Positions 17,503 through 26,195 of a stretch of DNA of 64,000 nt are shown here, one piece after another. Made by a program: the position numbers and the translations under genes. The notes beneath the pieces are model-generated. The model was not told the origin of the DNA, did no database searches, and worked only from the letters and a program-made list of their open reading frames with translations. Origin of the DNA: Photobacterium proteolyticum (lineage in GTDB: Bacteria > Pseudomonadota > Gammaproteobacteria > Enterobacterales > Vibrionaceae); the NCBI RefSeq assembly GCF_001939735.1, contig NZ_MJIL01000055.1, positions 1 through 64,000 on the forward strand, read 5' to 3'. Each line of letters opens with the position of its first letter. Position 1 is the stretch's first letter.

Positions 17503-18249
17503 TTAATTGCTTGCTTTATATTCGCGTATAAATTCCGCGAGCAAGAATTCCTGATCGTCAGTCAGAGCTAGGTTTTCCAGGAGCTCTGGTCTTCTCAGCC
17601 AGGTTCGGCCCAGCGATTGTTTCAACCGCCAGCGGCTAATGTCCTTGTGGTTGCCAGACAACAAGACCTTAGGGACTTCCTGCCCGTCCAACATTTCGGG
17701 ACGCGTATAATGCGGACAATCTAGCAAACCATTGGCAAAAGAATCTTCTTCTGCAGACGCAAAGTCACCCAGTACACCCGGTACAAACCGGACGACTGCA
17801 TCGACTAGCGTCATGGCAGGCAGCTCGCCCCCAGTCAGCACAAAATCCCCGATAGACCATTCTTCGTCTACCTCTTGCTGGATAATGCGCTCATCCACCC
17901 CTTCATAGCGGCCACAGATCAGAATCAAATTCTCATTCTGTGCCAGCTCCTCAACACCGGCTTGATCAAGCTTACGGCCCTGAGGCGAAAGGTAGATGAC
18001 TTTAGCCTGGCCTTCAACAGACTGCTTGGCAGCATGGATAGCATCGCGCAAAGGCTGTACCATCATCAGCATGCCAGGTCCGCCACCATAAGGTCGATCA
18101 TCAACCGTACGGTGTTTGTCATGGGTAAAATCACGGGGATTCCATGTTTCTACCGACAAAAGGCCTTTTTTTACCGCCTGGCCTGTCACCCCAAAATTGG
18201 TAATGGCATTAAACATGTCAGGAAACAGGCTGATTATGCCTACCTTCAT
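17503..18249 (-). CDS. trmD: tRNA (guanine37-N1)-methyltransferase TrmD
   Basis: 248 aa. Methylates G37 next to the anticodon using S-adenosylmethionine, preventing +1 frameshifts. SPOUT-fold trefoil-knot motifs include [13 protein letters not shown] and [15 protein letters not shown]; the catalytic Asp lies in the family's [18 protein letters not shown] region. 21 bases after rimM. Confidence 0.97.
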   Translation of the reverse strand: MKVGIISLFPDMFNAITNFGVTGQAVKKGLLSVETWNPRDFTHDKHRTVDDRPYGGGPGMLMMVQPLRDAIHAAKQSVEGQAKVIYLSPQGRKLDQAGVEELAQNENLILICGRYEGVDERIIQQEVDEEWSIGDFVLTGGELPAMTLVDAVVRFVPGVLGDFASAEEDSFANGLLDCPHYTRPEMLDGQEVPKVLLSGNHKDISRWRLKQSLGRTWLRRPELLENLALTDDQEFLLAEFIREYKASN

Positions 18250-18270
18250 TTGTTCACCTATTACCGGGGA

Positions 18271-18825
18271 TTAAAATCCAGGATCCCAGTCAACTTCGAT
18301 CCGCTGAGCAGTGCGATCAATCGACTTGATGACCTGCTCATCGAGGAACGGGATTAGTCGTTCCTTCTGTCCAAAAGCATCTTTCAGGTTAGCCTTAACC
18401 ACCAGGACATCGTTTGAACCTGTTTCCAGGATGTCTGTGACTTTACCCAGGTCGTAACCTTCGGTTGTTACCACAGCCATACCAAACAATTCGCGCCAGT
18501 AGAATTCTTCATCTGACAACGCCGGTAGTTTATCGGCCTGTATAGCAACTTCTGCGTTAGTAAACATTTGAGCGTCCTCACGAACGTTCAGGCCTTCTAA
18601 CTTCGCCACCATACCCTGACCATGACGTTTCCACGACTCAACGCGGAACTCTTTCCATTCACCCTTAACTTTCACAAGCCAAGGCTGATAGGAAAAAATG
18701 CTTTCGGAATCTTCTGTGTAGGAAAAAACTTTGAGCCAACCCTTGATACCGTAGGAGGCACCCAGTTTACCGACAACAATGTAGTCTTGGTTATTTGAAC
18801 TCATCGCTTCTTTGCTACCAGACAT
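18271..18825 (-). CDS. rimM: Ribosome maturation factor RimM
   Basis: 184 aa with the first ATG; an internal start at codon 8 is also possible. Assists assembly of the 30S head around S19. N-terminal RimM domain starts [22 protein letters not shown], and the C-terminal PRC-barrel domain contains [13 protein letters not shown] and [17 protein letters not shown]. Five bases after rpsP, so probably coupled. Confidence 0.95.
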   Translation of the reverse strand: MSGSKEAMSSNNQDYIVVGKLGASYGIKGWLKVFSYTEDSESIFSYQPWLVKVKGEWKEFRVESWKRHGQGMVAKLEGLNVREDAQMFTNAEVAIQADKLPALSDEEFYWRELFGMAVVTTEGYDLGKVTDILETGSNDVLVVKANLKDAFGQKERLIPFLDEQVIKSIDRTAQRIEVDWDPGF

Positions 18826-18830
18826 GCTAA

Positions 18831-19079
18831 TTAAGCCGCTTTAGCAGCGTCTTTGATTAGCTTAGCTGCGCGGTCAGACACAGTTGCGCCTAGACCAACC
18901 CAGTGGTTAACACGGTCAAGGTCTAGACGTAGACGCTCTTCCTGACCCTTAGCTAGCGGGTTGAAGAAACCAATTTTTTCGATGTTACGACCGTCGCGTG
19001 CACAGCGAGAATCAGCAACAACGATTTGATAAAATGGACGCTTCTTAGCGCCGTGACGTGCCAAACGAATGGTTACCAT
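18831..19079 (-). CDS. rpsP: 30S ribosomal protein S16
   Basis: 82 aa, identical in length to E. coli S16. [25 protein letters not shown] is the invariant S16 start. First gene of the rpsP-rimM-trmD-rplS operon; AAGAGGAC serves as ribosome binding site. A G/C-rich stem (GGCCCCG/CGGGGCC, about 19110-19137) without T run lies upstream and may belong to its leader or to the end of ffh. Confidence 0.97.
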   Translation of the reverse strand: MVTIRLARHGAKKRPFYQIVVADSRCARDGRNIEKIGFFNPLAKGQEERLRLDLDRVNHWVGLGATVSDRAAKLIKDAAKAA

Positions 19080-19243
19080 ATCGTCCTCTTTGCATTACTG
19101 TAAATTAAAGTGGCCCCGCTTGAAATAAACGGGGCCCGTGCCAAATTAAGCTCGGGAATTTTACTCTTTAAACTGACGAATGCAACCGCTTTAGCTACTT
19201 TTTCACCAGTTAAGGAAAAATAACCCGGCCTTATAGTCGTTAA

Positions 19244-20611
19244 CTATCGACCTGGGAACATGCCGCCACCCGGCATCATGCCTTTCATATTGCGCATCAT
19301 GTTCTTCATTCCGCCCTTCTGCATCTTCTTCATCATCTTCTGCATCTGGGTAAACTGCTTAAGCAAACGGTTAACATCCTGCACCTGGGTACCTGAACCC
19401 ATGGCGATACGCTTCTTGCGCGAACCCTTGATGATTTCAGGACGCTCACGCTCTTTCGGCGTCATTGAGTTAATGATAGCTTCCATCTGGACGAACATCT
19501 TGTCGTCGACCTGATCTTTGACATTGTCAGGCAGCTGGGACATACCCGGCAGCTTGTCCATCATGCCCATCATGCCGCCCATATTTTTCATCTGCTGCAA
19601 CTGGCCGCGGAAATCTTCCAGGTCAAAGCCTTTCTTCTCTTTGAATTTCTTCGCAAGCTTCTCGGCTTTTTCCTTATCGACGTTACGCTCAAGATCTTCG
19701 ATAAGGGACAGAACGTCACCCATACCCAGAATACGCGAGGCAACACGATCAGGGTGGAAAGGTTCCAGAGCATCGGTTTTCTCACCCACACCCAGGAACT
19801 TGATTGGCTTACCGGTAATATGACGTACCGATAGCGCCGCACCGCCACGGGCATCACCGTCAACCTTGGTCAGGATCACACCGGTCAGCGGCAGGGCCTC
19901 GTCAAACGCCTTGGCGGTATTGGCCGCATCCTGGCCGGTCATGGCATCAACCACAAACAGGGTTTCTACCGGATTGATGGTCTGATGGACGTCTTTAATC
20001 TCGCCCATCATTTCTTCATCGACATGCAAACGACCAGCGGTATCGACAATCACCACGTCGTAGAACTTCAGCTTACCGTGGTCCAGTGCGGCCTTGGCAA
20101 TATCGACCGGCTTCTGATCCGGTGATGACGGGAAGAAATCAATGCCAATGTCGCTAGCCAGGGTTTCCAGCTGTTTGATCGCCGCCGGGCGATAGACATC
20201 GGCAGAAACAACCAGAACCTTTTTCTTCTGGCGCTCTTTTAATAATTTACCCAGTTTACCGACACTGGTGGTTTTACCTGCACCCTGCAGGCCCGCCATC
20301 AAGATCACAGCCGGTGGCTGGCATGACAGGTCGAGATCTTCGTTGGACGCTCCCATCACCGCTTCAAGTTCAGCCTGAACTATCTTGATGAACTCCTGCC
20401 CCGGCGTCAGGCTTTTCGATACCTCGGTACCGACAGCGCGCTCTTTGACACGCTTAACAAAGTCACGGACAACAGGAAGCGCAACATCGGCTTCGAGTAA
20501 CGCCATACGTACTTCACGCAGCGTATCCTTGATGTTGTCGTCCGTCAGACGACCACGGCCGCTGACATTCTTAAGCGTTCGCGATAAACGCTCCGATAAA
20601 TTTTCGAACAT
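19244..20611 (-). CDS. ffh: Signal recognition particle GTPase Ffh
   Basis: 455 aa. Binds 4.5S RNA and signal sequences of nascent membrane proteins and docks with FtsY. N domain (1-90), G domain with P-loop GLQGAGKTTS (about 105), DTAGR and TKVDGDARGG, and a methionine-rich M domain (about 300-455) ending GGMMPGGGMFPGR-like, which holds the RNA and signal-binding groove. Upstream of the rpsP operon, as in E. coli, and divergent from ypjD. Confidence 0.97.
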   Translation of the reverse strand: MFENLSERLSRTLKNVSGRGRLTDDNIKDTLREVRMALLEADVALPVVRDFVKRVKERAVGTEVSKSLTPGQEFIKIVQAELEAVMGASNEDLDLSCQPPAVILMAGLQGAGKTTSVGKLGKLLKERQKKKVLVVSADVYRPAAIKQLETLASDIGIDFFPSSPDQKPVDIAKAALDHGKLKFYDVVIVDTAGRLHVDEEMMGEIKDVHQTINPVETLFVVDAMTGQDAANTAKAFDEALPLTGVILTKVDGDARGGAALSVRHITGKPIKFLGVGEKTDALEPFHPDRVASRILGMGDVLSLIEDLERNVDKEKAEKLAKKFKEKKGFDLEDFRGQLQQMKNMGGMMGMMDKLPGMSQLPDNVKDQVDDKMFVQMEAIINSMTPKERERPEIIKGSRKKRIAMGSGTQVQDVNRLLKQFTQMQKMMKKMQKGGMKNMMRNMKGMMPGGGMFPGR

Positions 20612-20823
20612 GTGCTACTCGCTCGTTACGCAACAAAATCTGAGAGATCTGGCTAGTATACCGCATAACCCCGCCTGCTTTCATGTTATCGCAGCCACTT
20701 TAGGCCCAGTTCTCTACCGAACTGCGTCATGTCCCACAGATTCAGGTGGGCATTACATTGGCGGCGAGACATTGAGCAAGGTATAATTGCCGATTCTAAC
20801 CATCTTAAATAGCTAAGTTTACT

Positions 20824-21621
20824 ATGGATATGTTGATAGCCTTAATGGCTGCTTGCTTATATTTCCTAGCCCTCGGGCTGGTCGTGCCAGGACTTACAAA
20901 CAGTAATGGTATTAAAACCAAACCAGTATTCCTGTGTGCGCTGGCAGCTATTGCCCTGCATATCCTGCTCTTAAAAGACTTAATTCATGGCGGTCCGGGC
21001 CAGAATTTAAGTATTTTGAATGTGGCATCTTTGATCAGCCTGATTATTTCGCTGCTGACCACGCTGGCAATGCTGCGGATACGGGTTTGGTTCCTGCTAC
21101 CTGTCGTATACAGCTTCGCGGCGATTAACCTCTCCGCGGCCACCCTGCTTCCGGGCACCTTTATCACCCACCTGGAAGCCCACCCGCAGGTGCTTCTGCA
21201 TATTTCGCTGGCACTGTTTTCGTATTCAACACTGATGATTGCCACCCTGTATGCCATTCAGCTGGCCTGGCTCGATCACAAACTAAAAAACAAGAAAAGC
21301 CTGCTGATCAATCCGAACATCCCCCCTTTAATGATGGTCGAGAGACAGCTTTTCAAGATCATTCTTGTCGGAAACTCGCTGCTGACCGTGACACTGATCA
21401 CCGGCTTTGCCTTTATTCAGGATATGCTGGCGCAGGGGAAACTCCACAAAGCCGTCCTGTCATTGCTGGCCTGGGTGGTATACAGCGTCTTGCTATGGGG
21501 GCACTACCAGCTCGGTTGGCGAGGACGCCGGGTAGTATGGTTTAGCCTGGTAGGCGCCTTCCTGCTCACGCTAGCTTATTTCGGCAGCCGCTTCGTCAAA
21601 GAGATCATCATTGGGGCATAA
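20824..21621 (+). CDS. ypjD: CcsA/HemX-family inner-membrane protein YpjD
   Basis: 265 aa with about eight hydrophobic segments. Belongs to the cytochrome c assembly (CcsA-like) family by the core LHISLALFSYSTLMIATLYAIQLAWLDHKLK and the later LLGWVVYS/LLWGHY-type region (LLAWVVYSVLLWGHYQLGWRGRR). In E. coli the homologue sits in the same place, divergent from ffh and before yfjD. Precise role unknown; heme handling is suggested only by family. Confidence 0.88.
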   Translation: MDMLIALMAACLYFLALGLVVPGLTNSNGIKTKPVFLCALAAIALHILLLKDLIHGGPGQNLSILNVASLISLIISLLTTLAMLRIRVWFLLPVVYSFAAINLSAATLLPGTFITHLEAHPQVLLHISLALFSYSTLMIATLYAIQLAWLDHKLKNKKSLLINPNIPPLMMVERQLFKIILVGNSLLTVTLITGFAFIQDMLAQGKLHKAVLSLLAWVVYSVLLWGHYQLGWRGRRVVWFSLVGAFLLTLAYFGSRFVKEIIIGA

Positions 21622-21711
21622 AAAGTGCCCCTTTTATTGCCATGCTAACATTGACACCTACCCACTCAGGGTACAAAGTACTTGTAACAGAAACGTTAAG
21701 GAAATAGTTTT

Positions 21712-22989
21712 TTGGACGACATATCCACGGGAGTCTTATTCTCCCTCCTGATATTACTACTCGTCATTTCCGGATACTTCTCCGGTTCTGAAACCGGCAT
21801 GATGTCACTCAACCGCTATAAGCTGAGACATCTTGCCAACCAGGGACACAGGGGAGCCAAGCGGGTTGAAAAGCTGCTTTCGCGTCCCGACCGCCTGATC
21901 GGTCTTATCCTGATCGGCAACAACCTCGTCAACATTCTCGCGTCGGCGATTGCGACCATTCTCGGCATGCGCCTGTACGGCGATCTGGGTGTCGCCATTG
22001 CGACCGGTGCCCTCACCCTTGTCGTCCTGGTCTTTGCCGAGGTCACACCGAAAACCCTTGCCGCCCTCTACCCGGAACGCGTCTCCTACACCAGCAGCGT
22101 CGTGCTGAATATTTTGATGAAGCTGCTGTATCCGCTGGTCTGGTTCGTCAATGGCATTACCAATAGCTTTCTGATGTTGCTGGGACTCAGGGTCGACAAC
22201 ATGAACGACCCCAAGCTCAGCTCAGATGAGCTGCGGACCGTGGTGAACGAGGCCGGCGGACTGATCCCCCGCCGTCACCAGGATATGCTGCTGTCTATCC
22301 TGGATCTGGAAAACGTCACGGTCGAAGATCTGATGGTACCGCGCAGCGATATCGCCGCCATCAACATCAACGATGACTGGAAGTCGATTGTCCGCCAGCT
22401 GAGCCACTCTGCCCATGGCCGGATCGTGCTGTATCGGGACACCATTGACGAAGTCGTCGGGATGTTACGAGTGCGCGAGGCATACCGGCTAATGATGGAT
22501 AAGAACGACTTCAGCAAAGCGAACCTGCTGCGTGCCGCCGACGAGGTATACTTTATTCCGGAGGGCACCCCGCTCAATATTCAGTTGCTGAAATTCCAGC
22601 GTAACAAAGAGCGTATTGGCCTCATTGTCGATGAATACGGCGACATTCAGGGACTGATCACCCTCGAAGATATTCTTGAGGAGATCGTCGGCGAATTTAC
22701 CACCTCGATCACCCCGACCCTGGCAGAAGAGATCACCCCACAGGCAGATGGCAGCCTGATGATAGAAGGCAGTGCCAATATCCGGGATCTCAACAAGAGC
22801 CTGAACTGGAGCCTGCCAACCGATGGGCCGCGTACCCTCAACGGCCTGATCCTGGAGCACCTGGAGGATATCCCGGACAGTCAGCTCAGTATCAAAGTCG
22901 GCGGCCACCAGATGGAAATCATCGAGGTCTCCGAGAATATGATCAAACTGGTCAAAGTCCTGCCGACGCCGCTCCAGAAAACAGGCTAG
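21712..22989 (+). CDS. yfjD: CNNM/CorC-type magnesium-cobalt efflux family protein YfjD
   Basis: 425 aa, TTG start after AAGGAAAT. Order: DUF21/CNNM membrane domain (1-190) beginning SGYFSGSETGMMSLNRYKLRHLA, two CBS domains (about 200-335; LMVPRSDIAAININD and LIVDEYGDIQGLITLEDILEEIVGEF), then a CorC/HlyC C-terminal domain (about 345-425). Members are implicated in Mg2+/Co2+ transport. Highly similar in layout to E. coli YfjD, its syntenic equivalent. 90 bases after ypjD, probably cotranscribed. Confidence 0.9.
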   Translation: MDDISTGVLFSLLILLLVISGYFSGSETGMMSLNRYKLRHLANQGHRGAKRVEKLLSRPDRLIGLILIGNNLVNILASAIATILGMRLYGDLGVAIATGALTLVVLVFAEVTPKTLAALYPERVSYTSSVVLNILMKLLYPLVWFVNGITNSFLMLLGLRVDNMNDPKLSSDELRTVVNEAGGLIPRRHQDMLLSILDLENVTVEDLMVPRSDIAAININDDWKSIVRQLSHSAHGRIVLYRDTIDEVVGMLRVREAYRLMMDKNDFSKANLLRAADEVYFIPEGTPLNIQLLKFQRNKERIGLIVDEYGDIQGLITLEDILEEIVGEFTTSITPTLAEEITPQADGSLMIEGSANIRDLNKSLNWSLPTDGPRTLNGLILEHLEDIPDSQLSIKVGGHQMEIIEVSENMIKLVKVLPTPLQKTG

Positions 22990-23021
22990 AGCGACGCTAG
23001 CCACCAATAACGTTCAGAAAC

Positions 23022-23055
23022 AACAAAGCCGGCATTCGCCGGCTTTGTTCTTTTC
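23022..23055. terminator. Bidirectional terminator between yfjD and luxS
   Basis: ACAAAGCCGGC-ATTC-GCCGGCTTTGT with T-rich flank on the plus strand, between two convergent genes. Confidence 0.85.
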
Positions 23056-23077
23056 AATGCGCACTGACTGTATGCTG

Positions 23078-23596
23078 TTACTTCACGCTCAGCTCGTTGA
23101 GCATGGCTTCCGGCAGCGCCAGATCATCATTCTTATTGACATCAATGCCCTGCTCAAGAATAGATTTGGCAATCTGCTTGGCATCATCCAGTGAGTGCAT
23201 GCTGTAGGTACCGCACTGGTACTCGTTCAGCTCGGGGATTTTCTCCTGTGACTCCACCTTCAGCACATCTTCCATGGCCGCCGTCCAGCTCGCTGCCACT
23301 TCCTGCTCGCTCGGGGTACCAATCAGGCTCATGTAGAAACCGGTACGACAGCCCATCGGTGAAATGTCGATGATTTCGACATTGTCCGAATTAAGGTGGT
23401 TACGCATAAAACCTGCGTAAAGATGCTCAAGAGTATGGATACCGCGCTCGCTCAGAATATCCGCATTGGGGCGACAGAAGCGCAGATCAAAAACAGTGAT
23501 GGTATCCCCTTTCGGAGTCTGCATCGTTTTGGCCACACGCACAGCCGGTGCATGCATGCGGGTATGGTCAACGGTAAAACTATCTAATAATGGCAT
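23078..23596 (-). CDS. luxS: S-ribosylhomocysteine lyase LuxS (AI-2 synthase)
   Basis: 172 aa. Cleaves S-ribosylhomocysteine to homocysteine and the precursor of autoinducer-2, the interspecies quorum-sensing signal of vibrios. Metal ligands are visible: HTLEH (His54, His58) and the later Cys in EYQCGTY; the catalytic Cys lies in SPMGCRTGF. The start [14 protein letters not shown] is the family start with AAGGA four bases upstream; the frame extends to 23617 without support. Convergent with yfjD. Confidence 0.97.
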   Translation of the reverse strand: MPLLDSFTVDHTRMHAPAVRVAKTMQTPKGDTITVFDLRFCRPNADILSERGIHTLEHLYAGFMRNHLNSDNVEIIDISPMGCRTGFYMSLIGTPSEQEVAASWTAAMEDVLKVESQEKIPELNEYQCGTYSMHSLDDAKQIAKSILEQGIDVNKNDDLALPEAMLNELSVK

Positions 23597-23668
23597 TACA
23601 TCCTTCTCCTTTGCCAAGTCTTCTCACTAGATTAATCATAGCCCAGCCGCTGACACAGTCAGCGCTGG

Positions 23669-24280
23669 CTAAAACGGCCACCAGCTACGGTTATCTTCCA
23701 ATTCCTGCCGGCACTGCTTGAGTTGCCAGCCATAGTCCTTCGCCTGCTGCTCAACCTTGCGCGATATTTTCATCAGGGTCGGTTTGGTTCGGTAGGTGCC
23801 TCGGCTATAGCCACCGCGCCCGTCATGGTAGGCCAGGTACTGATTGTAGGCATCCCACTTGGATATTCCCAGCTGCTGCTGGGTCTCACTGGTATACCAG
23901 CCAACAAACATCATCGAATCAGCAAAGTCGGTACGCGAGCCGCCATTGCCCGTTGCCTTCTGGTAGTCCTCCCAGGCGGGATCCTGGGCCTGGGCGTAAC
24001 CATAGGCGCTGCTGACCCTGCCCCAGGGAATAAACCCCAGGACATAGTCCTTCGGTGGGCGGGCGTCATGACGGAAGCTGCTTTCCTGCTTGATAAACGC
24101 CATGGCGACATGCATGGGTGTCCCCCACTCCTCCTGCATATCAAGTCCCGCTTCATACCAATCCGGCTTTTCACGGAAAATACTACACAGGTTAGATTGA
24201 TCTTTGGGAGGGGGCGTCGCGCAGCCGGCCAGCGAGATGGCCAAGCCTGAACAGAGTATCAAACGGGAAACAAAACGCAT
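23669..24280 (-). CDS. Lytic-transglycosylase-like lipoprotein
   Basis: 203 aa from MRFVSRL at 24280; the frame runs ten codons further without a ribosome binding site. Lipoprotein signal with lipobox LAGC. The mature part resembles an SLT/lysozyme-like fold: AMAFIKQESSF supplies the expected catalytic Glu, followed by SAYGYAQAQDPAWEDYQ and a Tyr/Gly-rich YLAYHDGRGGYSRG. Probably acts on peptidoglycan or binds it in the periplasm. The exact family name is uncertain. Located between luxS and gshA. Confidence 0.7.
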   Translation of the reverse strand: MRFVSRLILCSGLAISLAGCATPPPKDQSNLCSIFREKPDWYEAGLDMQEEWGTPMHVAMAFIKQESSFRHDARPPKDYVLGFIPWGRVSSAYGYAQAQDPAWEDYQKATGNGGSRTDFADSMMFVGWYTSETQQQLGISKWDAYNQYLAYHDGRGGYSRGTYRTKPTLMKISRKVEQQAKDYGWQLKQCRQELEDNRSWWPF

Positions 24281-24428
24281 TTTTTCATCCAAGCTGGAAC
24301 CAAACGACAAATTAACGGTCAGAACCTATGACTGACAGCCGTGCTGTCATCATCCCTGCGAAATTATATTACCGGGCAGCAAGGTAGCTGCCCATTTTTT
24401 TTATCTCAAATTGAGACCGACCTAACCC

Positions 24429-26003
24429 CTATTTCAGGTCGGCAAAGTAATCATCCAGAAAATCCTCAAATGACAAAGTGTCACTTTGTTCTATCTCTGT
24501 CTGCCTACTATTCGATGCCTCAACTTCCTGCTCAAACTCATGCTGCGAATAGAACGCAAAGTCACGCTCTTTTATTGCACTAGCATGGGCATTAGCCAAA
24601 TCCATTCCAACCCGGCCAATACCTTCCTGTTGTTTGATTTGATTCAGCAACTGGGCAGACAACGTCAGCTCGGGATCGTCAATCCAGGTTTTCAGGCGCT
24701 GGATAGTCTGCTGGTAGCTGTCATTGCCGGCAGCCTCGTCCATCGCCAGAGCAACCTGCTCCAGTTCGGCAAACACACGCTGGCCCCATTCCTGAACAGT
24801 CAGACGTTCACCATTACAGCCAATCTTGAGCAGCAACTCAGGGTTACGACCATCAAGCACCACGCGGTTCCAGTTATCGCGCCAGCATTCCAGCTCGGCA
24901 TCGTCCATCTTATCCGACGGTGACAACACAGCCCAGGTCAGGAACAAGTCCAGGAAACGTACCTGATCTGCCGTTATCCCAATCGGGCTGAACGGGTTCA
25001 CATCCAGCGAGCGCACTTCAATGTACTCAACACCACCACGGCTCAGCGCTTCGGAAGGTTTCTCCCCGTCGGCAGCAACACGTTTAGGGCGGATTGGCGC
25101 ATACAGCTCATTTTCGATTTGCAGCACATTGGTATTGAGCTGACGGTACTCTCCGTCGACTTTCACTCCAATGCTGGCAAATTCCTCGGACGGGGTACGA
25201 ATCGCTCTCTGCAACCCCTCCAGGTACTGGTCAAGACTGTTGAAGCCAATCTTTAACGAGCTTTGTTCATGGTTGGTGTAACCAAGATCACTCAGGCGCA
25301 GTGCTGTTGCATTAGGCAAGAAATACGTTCCGCCGCCGACCTGCTCAAAATTCAGTTCAGAGGCGCTCTTGTTGAGGAACGAGCCGCACAGTGCCGGAGA
25401 AGCACCGAACAGGTACGGGATCAACCAGCCAAAGCGGTAGTAGTTGCGGATCAGGCCGAAATACGCATCCGACACCGAATCACGGCGTGCCTGCTCGGCC
25501 TGATCGCCAAACAGCTGTTGCCAAAATTCATCCGGGAACGAAAAGTTAAAATGCACCCCGGAGATCACCTGCATCACACTGCCGTAACGGTGCTTCAGCC
25601 CCTCACGATACAGCGTCTTCATCCGGCCGCTGTTAGAGCTACCGTATTGCGCCAGGGTGATATCGTCTTCCTTGCCGACAAAACACGGCATCGACATCGG
25701 CCACAGGCTTTCCTGTTCTAACTTGCTGTAGGTAAACTGATGAATATCACTAAGTTGCGTCAACAGGCTGTCAACATCATGCGACACCGGCGTTATAAAC
25801 TCCAACAATGACTCGGCAAAGTCTGTCGTTACCCATTTGTTGGTTAATGCCGAACCCAGTCCGGCAGGGTGCGGCTGTGCAGACAGGCCTCCTTGCGGTG
25901 TAATACGTAGCGCTTCTCGTTCCAAGCCACGCCCTATCTGAGTCAGTGCATCAGGATTCGCTGAAATCTGCTGCAACCTTTGTGAAAAATCCATCAAGGC
26001 CAT
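24429..26003 (-). CDS. gshA: Glutamate-cysteine ligase GshA
   Basis: 524 aa (E. coli 518). Forms gamma-glutamylcysteine, the first step of glutathione synthesis. Conserved segments: [17 protein letters not shown] near the N-terminus, [24 protein letters not shown], and [17 protein letters not shown] in the middle. ATG at 26003 is taken as start; an ATG three codons later (25994) is equally plausible since neither has a strong ribosome binding site. Lies near luxS as in other vibrios. Confidence 0.95.
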   Translation of the reverse strand: MALMDFSQRLQQISANPDALTQIGRGLEREALRITPQGGLSAQPHPAGLGSALTNKWVTTDFAESLLEFITPVSHDVDSLLTQLSDIHQFTYSKLEQESLWPMSMPCFVGKEDDITLAQYGSSNSGRMKTLYREGLKHRYGSVMQVISGVHFNFSFPDEFWQQLFGDQAEQARRDSVSDAYFGLIRNYYRFGWLIPYLFGASPALCGSFLNKSASELNFEQVGGGTYFLPNATALRLSDLGYTNHEQSSLKIGFNSLDQYLEGLQRAIRTPSEEFASIGVKVDGEYRQLNTNVLQIENELYAPIRPKRVAADGEKPSEALSRGGVEYIEVRSLDVNPFSPIGITADQVRFLDLFLTWAVLSPSDKMDDAELECWRDNWNRVVLDGRNPELLLKIGCNGERLTVQEWGQRVFAELEQVALAMDEAAGNDSYQQTIQRLKTWIDDPELTLSAQLLNQIKQQEGIGRVGMDLANAHASAIKERDFAFYSQHEFEQEVEASNSRQTEIEQSDTLSFEDFLDDYFADLK

Positions 26004-26142
26004 TCTCAATCATTAACTTAATAAGTGAGCTAGAGTAATCATTATTTTTTACGATTACCACGATTATTAGTGCGAAACAGTTTTACAGGCCAGAAACAAT
26101 CCTGCCCATCCGCACTTTGCTCTTTGTTACATAAAAGCAGTA

Positions 26143-26173
26143 AAAAGCCAGCACTTGTCGTGCTGGCTTTCTT
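26143..26173 (-). terminator. Terminator of the M16 peptidase gene
   Basis: Minus-strand hairpin AAAGCCAGCAC-GACAA-GTGCTGGCTTT followed by TTTAC, 25 bases past the stop codon. The remaining gap to gshA holds nothing else recognisable. Confidence 0.8.
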
Positions 26174-26195
26174 CAGGCTAAGGCCACTATCACCG

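Noticed and set aside
19109..19140. G/C-rich stem between ffh and rpsP as a terminator
   Set aside because: The stem is short with a long loop and has no T tract; it is only mentioned in the rpsP entry.
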